A DNA stretch of 24,656 nt from Pseudopyrenochaeta lycopersici (lineage: Eukaryota > Ascomycota > Dothideomycetes > Pleosporales > Pseudopyrenochaetaceae), in NCBI GenBank assembly GCA_003313425.1, contig NHZP01000157.1, positions 1 through 24,656 of the forward strand, read 5' to 3'. A program made the position numbers and the translations under genes. Position 1 is the stretch's first letter. Every line of letters begins with the position of its first letter. Below are positions 9,849 through 18,616 of this stretch, piece by piece. The notes under the pieces were generated by a model. That model worked only from the letters and a program-made list of their open reading frames with translations, searched no databases and had not been told where the DNA came from.

Positions 9849-10092
9849 TCAGACGTCTCACTCCATGGTCACCCCCTATTCATGGCCGATGTCGACCGCA
9901 TTTCTCGAATCGCACGCACCATCGGATCGTTCGTCGAGTTGCTTGAGTCCCCACATCGTACCTCAACGATTCCTGTCATGTCGGGCATGGCATCTTAGAG
10001 CGCCGCGGAACGGAAGATGCGACATCAGCGGAGGCTCAAATACCAGGCTCGAATTTCGTCGTGCCACCGTTCCTACTGTCTCAGACGTTAAG

Positions 10093-10818
10093 ATGTCTTA
10101 CTCCAACTACAACCCAGGCGCCTCAGTGGACATGTTCGGCACCAATTTCTCAGCTATAGATGGGAACGAGGTGCATCCTCCCTTCTCACCGGGACCCATG
10201 GCGCCCCCGGGGAATCTCACGGTGCATCAAACAAAGTAAGCAGACTACATTCGATGCACGTAGTCCGTGCTGAGACTGGAGGGTTAGCTGACAAGTATTG
10301 AGCGATATGACGAGGGACGAACCGCAGAGTTCGAATGCGCAAAACTTGAACGAGAGCTACGAGAGCCGGGTGATTCGCCTGTTGAAACAATTCATAAACA
10401 ACGAGAACGAACGAGCACAAAATCAGGATCATGTAATGAAGCTTAACTTTCAAGAGGTCCAAACACTCCGGGAGCGGCAAGACGCCATGACTGCGTTACT
10501 GGAGGCCATGAGAAAGCAATTGAATGACATTCAATCTCTCATCAAAAATCAACATCGCCGCTCGGATCCACTGTCATTACCAGGAAACTCGCAATACATG
10601 CGTGGATCTCGCCCAGAACAATTATCATTACCGACGAACGCGCAGTATGCACCGGCTGCCCGGTCAGATCATCAATCTTTTCAAAGCAATGTGCAGTACG
10701 TGCTCTCTTCTAGAAGGCAGATCTAAGGCACTAACCTTTGATCACTAGGGGCGACAAACTCCTTCAAGAAATGTCAAACATTCTACAGAGATACAGGAAT
10801 GGCTATGCTCTGAAATGA
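10093..10818 (+). CDS. Coiled-coil protein of unknown function, 201 aa, three exons
   Basis: Exons are 10093-10235, 10303-10695 and 10749-10818. Intron 1 (67 bp) has GTAAGC and a GAG acceptor behind a CTGAC branch-like site. Intron 2 (53 bp) has GTACGT, a CACTAAC branch site and a CTAG acceptor. Both are phase 2, and splicing replaces two premature stops with a continuous frame ending NILQRYRNGYALK. I chose the ATG giving MSYSNYNPGASVDMFG; the longer frame from 9865 has a less protein-like N-terminus. Residues ~60-120 are charged and heptad-like (RVIRLLKQFINNENERAQ, LRERQDAMTALLEAMRKQL), predicting a coiled coil. Residues ~122-170 contain three imperfect repeats of an RSDxLSLPxNxQY-type unit. 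There is no signal peptide or membrane helix. The function is unknown. Confidence 0.62.
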
Positions 10819-10940
10819 TGAACGACGGTTTCATACTCATACATGGTGGAAATGCATTTGCCAGCGGACGCGCCCGTCTCATGGCGGGCCATATTCTCGA
10901 TGTAGTCTCTGCACATCTATACCTCCCTGCAGCCACGTCA

Positions 10941-10942
<2 letters not shown>

Positions 10943-11005
<63 letters not shown>

Positions 11006-11008
11006 TGT
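10943..11008. repeat. Compound microsatellite (CT)23(GT)10
   Basis: An uninterrupted CT tract (10943-10988) runs straight into a GT tract (10989-11008), about 125 bp past the stop of the coiled-coil gene, probably in or just past its 3' UTR. Such tracts are usually length-polymorphic. Confidence 0.95.
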
Positions 11009-11539
11009 TGTATTGATGTGATGTGGTCGTACTTGCGTAATACGCGCAAAGTGTGTCCGCGGCCCGGCGCTTCTCCGTGCTATGTCGGACATAATGTTTT
11101 GTGCGCCGCGCTTAGTACCGACCACACCGCGAAATCGCTACATGCTTAGCATGCTAGCTGACGATAAATGTGTGGGAACTAGTTTCTCTGAGGATTCAGT
11201 ATGGAGTACTAAAGAAACAGACTCTTTGTCCGTTCTCGGGGACTGACTAGAGGCAACTGAAATGCAGACGAACACAATACCGAGTGGGCATTCTGCAAAG
11301 CGTGAAAAGTAAAAGATCCAAGGCGAGGTCACTATATACGTAGAGCATAGTACTCCCTCTTTCGCAGTGACCTATTGTGACTCAGCACTGAGCACCCACT
11401 GATGGGCGCTCAACGATGCGCTCCCAATGAAGCCAGGCTCTCTTCTGCTCACTGGTGAGCAGACACATGACCTGCGGCACTGTACCTTGATGTGGGCCTC
11501 CAGGAGGAGAAATCATCTTCGACAGATATTGTGTCCAGC

Positions 11540-11677
11540 CTTCCCGACAAGCAAGCGACTTGACAACTTGACTTGACTTGACTTAGTTAAACAAGGTAAG
11601 TCAAGTCAAACAGGCAGCTGAGCTCACAAGTCAAGTCAAATGAGGCTTCAAGTTGACTTGACTTGCTTGTTGGGAAG
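11540..11677. mobile_element. Inverted-repeat (MITE-like) element rich in TTGACTTGAC
   Basis: The left end CTTCCCGACAAGCAAG and the right end (minus strand) CTTCCCAACAAGCAAG differ by one transition. Inside, TTGAC/GTCAA pentamers repeat many times on both strands around a CAGCTGAGCTC centre, so the whole 138 bp can fold back. I could not find a convincing target-site duplication, so the transposon class is unassigned. Confidence 0.7.
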
Positions 11678-11987
11678 TCTGCTTGTGTCTCATTTCAGCA
11701 CTCGCAGGGCGAAGGATTGACACATCTTGCCCCCAAGGTAGCCTTTTGAATTATCGAAATCATATCTATAGCACCTTAGGACTTACTATATGGCGGGGAG
11801 CACTAAGGACGCCTATCATATATACCATGCCACGTACCGTGTTGCTTTCCCAGATCACGTTGCAAAGAGACACATGGCGCTTAGGAATGGTCTTGAAAAG
11901 ATGAAGGGATGTAGCGCGCAGACGCCAATTTACGTTGCATTCCCGGACGCTAGTAATGAATTATACTAATTTTATGAGTAGTGTCTA

Positions 11988-12738
11988 TCAAACACAGATA
12001 TACAAATTAAGATTCTTTCTAGTGTAGTTCCATGCCACGGAGTTATGGACTTTCTGCTGCTGTACCTCTGCCTCCAAGCTCCGGAGAATCTCTTCATGAG
12101 ATGGGCCCAACACCTCCAAGGCCGAAGAAGAGCGAGGAGGAGAATCTGAGATAGGACTGAGATGAGCAGAGGGTTGTGCAGTGCTGGTCACGTTTGAACC
12201 GGTGATATCCCCTTCAACCGAAGCTGCTGTCGAATCAGGCCCGTCACCTTGGAGGGCCTGAAGTGTGATTACCGTGCGCTGAATGCATGGACGTTGCTCC
12301 GTCACGTACTGTTTCAGGGATATATCGGTAGTGTTCTGCAGGATGTTCACTATATCTTGGACATCTTTCTTCATGCGAGCCAACTTCATCTCCACCATGA
12401 GCCTTGAGCTTGGGTGTTCCGGAAGCTCCCATTCACTTTCGGGGCATTCAGCTTTCCCTGGTGCCTTTTCCACTCTTTGGTCGGGGCAGTCAACTTTCCT
12501 TGAAATCCCTTCGAGCCTTTCATCGTCATTATCGATGTTCGGGTGTGATTCTGTTTGGACGGTCACGTGATCTTCCTTCTCAGCCATCCTGCTTCACAGT
12601 CAGAGGGAATCGCAATCAGACCGTTAAGCACTGCTCGAGTACGTACCTCTTCTCCCTGTATCTCTGTGCGGCTCTTTTGTTTTGCACTTTCCGTGCTTCT
12701 ACTTGCTCCGCCTTGGTTTTGTACTTTCGGTAAGCCAT
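11988..12738 (-). CDS. bZIP-like basic-region protein without a visible leucine zipper, 230 aa
   Basis: Exon 1 is 12647-12738 and exon 2 is 11988-12588. The 58-bp intron 12589-12646 has a GTACGT donor, a CTTAAC branch-like site and a GCAG acceptor, and the split codon AG|G keeps the frame. Exon 1 encodes a compact basic region (ARKVQNKRAAQRYREKR) with the bZIP N-x7-R signature, close to the ATF4/CpcA type. In a normal bZIP a leucine heptad follows at once, but here the sequence turns acidic and polar (MAEKEDHVTVQTESHPNID). A helix candidate appears only near residues 95-120 (MVEMKLARMKKDVQDIVNIL). The C-terminal third is Ser/Pro-rich. An in-frame TAA lies upstream of the ATG. Role: possibly DNA-binding regulator or a dimerisation-defective derivative; uncertain. 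Confidence 0.55.
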
Positions 12739-12851
12739 GGAGGTGCTGTGTGTGGCACTATCGAGCGTTGCAGAGTGTTATCCAGGACTGGCTGTGTAGG
12801 TAATATTGCTGAGCATAGACGAAATGTAACAACGGCTTGTTCGAACTCCTA

Positions 12852-13050
12852 TGCTTGCAGTAAGTATAACAAATAAGCCACAATCTCGCCTAGTCTGTGG
12901 GGATCCTTGGAGTCATTCATCTTCCTGGCTTGACGCTCGAACTCAATGGTTCCATGAGCAGGTGCTTGTGGCAAGCATAAGCAAAAATCAACCGCTAAGC
13001 CTGGCATATGTGGGTCCTTGAAAATGCTTATAGCAAGCATAAGCAGATGG
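12852..13050. repeat. Three diverged hairpin repeats
   Basis: Copies start at 12852, 12963 and 13025. The last is TGCTTAT-N7-ATAAGCA, a perfect 7-bp stem. The first shows AGTAAGTAT where the last has AGCAAGCAT, i.e. C-to-T changes. The last copy is preceded by CATATGTGGGTCCTTGAA, a block that recurs in the minisatellite at 17437-17990. A minus-strand ORF over this region (12849-13040) translates the repeats and is not considered a gene. Confidence 0.6.
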
Positions 13051-13293
13051 CAACGACCAAGAGAAATTTAAAAAAAAATCTGTAATTGCGGGTCTCGAGC
13101 GTAAGTGCTTGTGATTTGATATGATTTTTTTGCAGTTATGCCCAGAAGCAAGGGATTGGCCAGACAGCCAAATCTTCGCCGCACAAATCAGCACGCCCAA
13201 CTTCCCAACGGAACCACTATAGCTAACTGTCCCCTTGACTCTGCGTGATCTGGCTTCCATCTACGACCATGTACATTTCGCCTCAAGGAATGA

Positions 13294-13479
13294 TGTCGCA
13301 GGCCAAGGCATCATCTCAGGGAACCTGAGGAAGAACTGCATTAGTAATCTTGCCATATAATCTCAAGACGTGCGGGGTCAGGTTCACCAGACTAAGACAA
13401 CAACACACACACAATACAACTCTGCTGTTCATTATCAATTATTTTGACTTCTCATCATTTTAGCACGTCCAGTGCGACA
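13294..13479 (+). mobile_element. Solo LTR, family 2, copy a, with 5-bp target duplication
   Basis: This 186-bp segment begins TGTCGCA and ends TGCGACA, a perfect 7-bp terminal inverted repeat. It is flanked by AATGA on both sides (13289-13293 and 13480-13484). A diverged relative lies at 22468-22645. With no internal coding it is a solo LTR. It includes a short CA-rich tract (ACAACACACACACAATACAA). Confidence 0.85.
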
Positions 13480-13567
13480 AATGATGTACCTGCTTATGTT
13501 TTTTTTTCATAATCTACTATTCCTGTTTAATGCTGGAGAAGCGAGTGCCGCACCCCACCATCTTTGC

Positions 13568-13603
13568 GCAACTCTTTGAGCAACTCTTTGAGCAACTCTT
13601 TGA
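13568..13603. repeat. Three tandem copies of GCAACTCTTTGA
   Basis: Three 12-bp units lie just inside the left TIR of the decayed pogo-type element, a position where transposase-binding repeats are often found. Confidence 0.8.
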
Positions 13604-13667
13604 GCATACAACTCAACCACATCACAAGCCAGTATATAGATATTGATAGAATAGATTAAGCAGTGCC

Positions 13668-15262
13668 TTAAGTATCTTTTTTACATGTACGTGAGTTGTG
13701 CCCAGGCTCTCTACACTTCTTACAGCGCGCAAGAACCTGGCGGCTGACGCCTGATTGCTCACCACCTTTGACGCTGCTCATGAGCAATCTGCTGATCAGC
13801 CTCTCGTTGAGCAAGTATATCCTCTCCAGCTCCCATTGTTAAGACTCCTCGCTTCTGGAACCACTTTTTCTTGCGCTGCCTCCGCTCTGACGCTGCCTTG
13901 TTGGCTCTCTCAAGGTTGGTAATCCGATCGCGGATCAGCTCAGCTGAGAGCATTATAACCTCTGCACCCTTCTCAAGCTGGTTTGATTGCGACAATAACT
14001 GAGACTGGTAACGAGCTCTTATGCTGGCGAATGCGCTCACGAATAAGAGTTGATTGAGCCTCAAGCTCACGTACGTTGTTTGGTGTTCGAGCCTCCCAAA
14101 CAGCCTCTGGTAGAGCAGCTAGCGAAGGCGTACGCAGCTGTATATCTAGCTTTGATAGGACAACGTCTGGCTGGAGAGGGACAACGCCTGCGCCTTGAAT
14201 GGCTGAGCAGATATTGGCTGCTGTGAACGATTGATTAAAGGCTGCCTTGAAGGCTGGTAGAAACGCAAGCTTGGTGACGTGATTGATATGGCTCTTGATC
14301 AGGTTCTCAATCTGACGACTGTACGCCTTCTTAAGAAGAGAGAAGCAGCCAACGTCAAGAGGCTGCAGCGGATGAAATGAGTGAGGTGGCATATAGAGAG
14401 TGATGGCTCTCATGACCATCAAGGATAAGCAGTCGACGCGCACCTACTGCCCTCATCTTTGTATAAGAATCAAAGTGCTTCAGCGGCTCTACTCCAAAGC
14501 TTGTTAGTTGTCCAGCCGTTGTCACTGAATGCAATAACCCAGTCGCGTGGGATAGCATCTTCCCTGTACCAGGCAGACAAGTGATGCTTGCCAGCAAAGA
14601 TAAAGAAGGGTGGGACTGTCCAGCCAGCAGCATTAATTACTTGAATCAATTTTACCCACTCACGACTACCTGGCTGAACAGCCTTTGGCCGACCTCTCCT
14701 CTCTGACCTTGTCACAACAAGCTGAGTTGTGATCTTGTCCAATATAAAGCCAGCCTCGTCAAAGTTATAGACGTCCTCGTCGCAGATACCGTACTTGGCC
14801 TTTGTCTGCTTCACGAGCTTAAACCAGTTGCTGATTAGGGCTGGGTCCTCGCATAGAGCTCTCTGCCTATCGTACGGCCGATTAAAGCGTGTCGTAAGAC
14901 TATCTGTCCGCTTGACAAAGTTGGATGGTCACTTTTGCCCAACCCGGCCTGCGCCGCGCGCAGCCAGCAGCTTACTAGCCATATCACGTATATCTGCGTA
15001 CGTGGGCGCAGATCCACGCAGATCCAACTCATGTATATGCTGTACTATTACCTCCCTCTACCTGGGTGGGCTTCTTTGAGTTGGGCTGGCAATCGCGTCA
15101 GGCAGGCTTCCCAGCGCGGCGGCGGCGAAGGGTTGTGTCGGACACGTTATAGACTGTAGCAGCAGCACGATTGCCTTATGTCTTGTTGGTATTAATAGAG
15201 AAGATAGCAAGCTGAACATCTGCTTCATTTGAAGATAATTGAGTAACTTTGTGTGGAGCCAT
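13668..15262 (-). pseudogene. Broken pogo/Fot1-type transposase
   Basis: The frame opens MAPHKVTQLSSNEADVQLAI at 15262 and ends with a zinc knuckle, CKKCREPGHNSRTC (C-x2-C-x4-H-x4-C), followed by the stop at 13668. Between them are in-frame stops at 15176-15178, 15098-15100 and 14929-14931. The second fits CGA to TGA; the third falls where a Trp (TGG) is expected. There are also several frameshifts. Recognisable pieces include the CENP-B-like domain (LRGSAPTYADIRDMASKLL), the first catalytic Asp (VYNFDEAGF), the second (LLILDGHESH) and the third (HPLQPLDVGCF). About 14 codons between the second and third Asp appear deleted (near 14400-14415) by comparison with the intact transposase here. It cannot encode an active enzyme. 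The sequence differs clearly from the intact element, so it is a separate family. Confidence 0.88.
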
Positions 15263-15424
15263 TGTAGGTTGAGATGAGATGGGGTACGTAAACTTGGTGG
15301 GGGTGTGTAAACTGGTGGGGTGCAGCGCTCGCTTAATGAGGTTGACGGGCGTGATGAACGGGGACGTCACACGCCAAACTCAATTTTTTTCCTATTTGGG
15401 AGCCAAAATTTCGAATCATAGACT

Positions 15425-15672
15425 TGCCTTGTAAGGCGCTCTATGTACCATACAGGCTCCTGCTCTTGACGTGGGTGGAGAGCCAGTTGATTTTCTGCCC
15501 TGGTGTCTCCGGCTGAGCGTCCTTCGCTGTATACCATGCTGTGCTGCAACCTGAGTATAATTAATCTTTTCTCCAGGCTTTAAAGCATCTATAGCTGCAA
15601 GCGCAGCCTCCATTGAATCCATATTGGGGGAGTTATGTAGTGTTGAAGTTTTGAGCTTGGTATCCAGCACGT
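15425..15672 (-). pseudogene. N-terminal stub of another pogo/Fot1-type transposase
   Basis: The frame starts at the ATG at 15622 (MDSMEAALAAIDALKPGEKI) and continues NYTQVAAQHGIQRRTLSRRHQG, the same helix-turn-helix layout as the intact transposase at 6509-8377. A frameshift then moves to ALHPRQEQEPVWYIERLTRQ, after which homology ends near 15425. The 5' leader AAAACTTCAACAC matches the intact element's leader AAACTTCAACAC. The sequence TAACGTGC at about 15667-15674 resembles that element's end (TA plus ACGTGC), suggesting the original right terminus at 15672. The rest of the element is missing. Confidence 0.7.
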
Positions 15673-15674
15673 TA

Positions 15675-16970
15675 CCGGTATCATGTTGAGGCTCGTAGAG
15701 GCGCTTTGTCTCGTGTGTTGCGACCGCGATACCTCCAGTTCCTCACCAGCGCTCGCCTGTCTTTTAAGCGTATCTGATACCCGCTTGCCCAATAATCTTC
15801 GTATGCTCTGTAAACTCGATAGTTTGGGTGGCTAGCTGTGCTCGCTCAGGATGGTCTGGAGGTCGTGTCGTCAGAGGGGTTGCCGAACATCCTGTTCCGG
15901 AGGTCCTTGCACTCCCTGCAGCGAAAGAGGACATGAATGGCGGTGTCTCATCGCTCTGGGCAGTCGCCACAAGGGTTAGCGATGCCCGGCACTCTTCGGC
16001 AAGAGAGCAAGTCGTTCAACTCAATCTTCTCGGTTCGCAGCTGCACCAGCAGCGCGCTCTCTAGCCCTCATGTAGCTGGAGCACCTTCTTGGTGGGCATC
16101 GGCGTGTGTCTGTATGTCGCTCGACCTTTCTGCATCTGCTCGTCACTTGGCTCTTCATGCTCGTTCATTCTGTACTTTGCACCATCTCATTATGGTCGAT
16201 CTGAGTGAATGGAATCAAGGCGGTGCGTCTCTTCACCCGGTGGCCTTCTTGGTGGCTTGTCGGCAGTTTCGGTTCCTAGAAAGCCTACTGGACCGGTATT
16301 TATCGGAACGTCACAGCCCGCTCCGTATCCAACAATTCCTGAACTTTATGTGCAATCTCCACAGCTTTTCCGGCGACTTTGCTGCCTTTCTTACGCAATC
16401 TTTGTGCACATCATTGCTTTTCGAACTGTTCTTGCCTTGTGGGTTCCAGTTCTATGGTACGCTTCCCATGACTCTTCCGTGTTACACAGGCTATGCATCC
16501 TCTTTTGTCCCTCCACCCGTGCAAGCACAACTCTGCACTCCTCGGTCCACCCAGCCCTCGTTACCGAGATGACAACTGTGACTGCGAAACTGTTTTCTCT
16601 CTTGCTTACTTGATTGTGGTAACTATCTCTTGAACGTATCTATCTAGTGCTGCTTTTGTTGCCGGTCTACGGGGCGGCGGCAAGCTCTGCTTCAGCACTT
16701 TGGTGTAGGCCTTCTCATCCAGCAACCTCCAATTTATTATCCGTATATTCTCCAGTTGTCGCACGTTCTTATGTAGTACTGTGCACATGGGTAGATGGCG
16801 TCCTATGTGCTCTATCTCCATCTGAGGCATGATCGTGTAAGATTTGGGTCCTATTATCTTCAAATTTGTCCCTATCCATCGTAATGGTGTGGATGCCAGG
16901 TGCAAGGACGCCGTACGTTGGGATATGCACAGTGATTCGCTCTTAACGCGTTAGGCTCTGTGGTCTGCGG
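15675..16970 (-). pseudogene. Relic of a Tad-like non-LTR retrotransposon (LINE) ORF2
   Basis: Pieces occur in ORF2 order on the minus strand with frameshifts and stops. First is the end of the endonuclease domain and the linker (16606-16905, including RIINWRLLDEKAYTKVLKQS). Next, between 16600 and 16300, comes the pre-RT block (RAGWTEECR, EESWEAYHRTGTHKARTVRK, KAAKSPEKLWRL). After the junction come the C-terminal region (LLVQLRTEKIELNDLLSCRR, ~16040-15990) and a CCHC-like motif (CGDC ... HVLFRC, ~15960-15900). The ~2 kb reverse transcriptase/RNase H core expected between these is absent, so the element is internally deleted. The plus-strand ORFs at 15937-16613 are shadows of it. Confidence 0.72.
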
Positions 16971-17436
16971 ACGGTGAGTGCCTCAACCTCTCTCCTAGTG
17001 GCTATTTTGATATACAGGTCTCGCTCATCAGCTGATTGGAGGAAAAGATCTTTACGTTTGCTATGTTCTCATTTCTGCTCTATTCGATAGCTCGGACCTC
17101 ATGAACTTCCCGATTACATGAGTACATTGCTCGTAAGCTTGTTATTTCTAAGTTACTCTTCCCAGCTCTATGCTACATTTTTAGGACGAGCGTTATTGCG
17201 CCGCGGATGATGGCGCCGACGAGGTCTACTGGACAGACTAGCTCCCGTTGCACTCAATAAGGTGCAGTATCTCATGGAGGAAAGTGCTTAGGCTTTGTAG
17301 CAAGTTCGCAGAGGTGAGGTAAGGCCATGTAGACCTTTGAGCCCGTGGTGTCACTGCGACACCTCAGAAGCAGTGGGCGCTGCGCCTGAGTACTGGCTAA
17401 CTGATGGGCGTCTGAGATAGACTTTTCCGTGCGATG
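16971..17436. other. Gene-less interval
   Basis: There is no convincing ORF or repeat here. The first part may be further degraded LINE endonuclease sequence, but I could not trace it beyond about 16970. Confidence 0.4.
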
Positions 17437-17990
17437 AATTGCTGATGAGCCGCATCAGAAGTTGACAGTAGTATGCCCCATACATGTGGGTCTTTGAACA
17501 GGGCGATTTTTTTTCCTCTGGAAAGTGTGGGTCTATAACGTAAATGCTGATGAGCCGCATCAGAAGTTGACAATAGTAGGCCCCATACACGTGGGTCTTT
17601 TCTCTGGAAGTGCGGATCTATAACGTAAATGCTGAAGAGCAGCATCAGCAGTTGACAGTAGTAGGCTCCATACGTGTGGGTCTTTGAACAGGGCGATTTT
17701 TTTTTCTCAGGAAAGTGTGGGTCTCTAACATAAATGCTGATGAACAGCATCAGCAGTTGACAATAGTAGGCTCCATACATGTGGGTCTTTGAACAGGGCG
17801 ATTTTTTTTTCTCAGGAAAGTGTGGGTCTCTAACATAAATGCTGATGAGCAGCATCAGCAGTTGACAATAGTAGGCCCGATACCCGTGGGTCTTTTCTCT
17901 GGAAGTGTGGATCTCTAACGTATATGCTGATGAGCAGCATCAGAAGTTGACAGTAGTAGGCCCCATACATGTGGGTCTTTGAACAAAGTA
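17437..17990. repeat. Minisatellite of 105/85-bp hairpin-containing units
   Basis: The marker GTTGACA occurs at 17461, 17566, 17651, 17756, 17861 and 17946, giving unit lengths 105, 85, 105, 105 and 85 bp. The short form lacks a 20-bp block containing GAACAGGGCGATTTTTT. Each unit carries CATACATGTGGGTCTTT, a second TGTGGGTCT block and a hairpin TGCTGAT-N7-ATCAGCA (the loop includes GAGCAG). The minus strand gives long frames because 105 is a multiple of three (a repeating IYVRDPHF...CSKTHMYGAYYCQLL peptide), but the 85-bp units break phase, so I read this as non-coding DNA. Confidence 0.88.
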
Positions 17991-18579
17991 ATCTCTTTGG
18001 ACTGACTGTCGGACCTCGTTTGTTCCGTGACATGTACTTTGCGATGACTTAGCGATGACAGTGACGACAGTCAGCAAATTCAGAAGTTAGCACTAGCCAG
18101 ATCATGACATGTCTTCTATGATGCAAAGACGAGATTAACCATGCTAAATCTCAGTTTTGGTTATAGAGGTTCGAATGAATGCAACTGTCATGATCAGCTT
18201 CTTATTGAGACTTCTTGATCAGAACATTGCTGGATGTGTAACGGCAGCTTGGTGTATGGGCGTCTCAGAGCCTGAGTGTTGGCTTCGGTGCTCCGTGCCG
18301 TGCGATTGGACGCCACACTCTCGCTCTGTCCATCTAGGCACACAGTCTTCATCGATAACCATGAATCGCCGGGAAGCGGCAGGTAAACGTTCGTGCTCTG
18401 GCCTGTCGGTTCGTGAAGCCAATTATGTGCAAGGATGACAGTTACACCCAGCATGGCTCACACCACACCTGCCAGGAAGCCGATACCTATGCTGCAGAGG
18501 TGAAAGTGCCGCAATGATGGCTGGTTGGCATGGAACACTGCGTTACAAGGGGAGGAAGAAATGAAAAGTGTGCAAGTTT

Positions 18580-18616
18580 GCCACTGCCTTGCCGCTGCCT
18601 TGCCGCTGCCTTGCAC
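18580..18616. repeat. Three-copy GCCTTGCCGCTG-type tandem repeat
   Basis: CTGCCTTGCCG units of 12 bp are repeated about three times. It is simple sequence with no inferred function. Confidence 0.6.

Larger units (their letters stand above)
13540..15333 (-). mobile_element. Decayed pogo/Fot1-type transposon, ~1.8 kb
   Basis: The terminal blocks AGCGAGTGCCGCACCCCACC (13540 onward) and AGCGAGCGCTGCACCCCACC (minus strand from 15333) match at 18 of 20 positions with two C/T transitions, marking degraded TIRs. TA follows the right end (15334-15335), while the left flank reads GA, so one copy of the duplication seems mutated. The interior holds a broken transposase (13668-15262). Near the right end a GTAAACTTGGTGGGG-type block is present twice, reminiscent of the duplicated subterminal sites in the intact element at 6348-8466. 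Confidence 0.72.

Noticed and set aside
9865..10239. Longer N-terminus for the coiled-coil protein from the ATG at 9865
   Set aside because: The added residues are Cys/Arg/Ser-rich and untypical, while MSYSNYNPGASVDMFG from 10093 looks like a normal protein start.
10815..11125. ORFs spanning the CT/GT microsatellite
   Set aside because: Their length comes from translating the dinucleotide tract; the rest has no protein-like features.
15937..16613. Plus-strand ORFs of 211 and 134 aa
   Set aside because: They lie antisense to recognisable LINE blocks on the minus strand and have no motif of their own.
17437..17990. CRISPR-like array or a repetitive secreted protein (minus-strand ORFs of 67-152 aa)
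   Set aside because: The whole unit repeats with no unique spacers, the context is eukaryotic, and the 85-bp units break the reading frame.
18163..18180. tRNA-like T-loop (GGTTCGAATG)
   Set aside because: No flanking acceptor, D or anticodon stem could be found in the right spacing.
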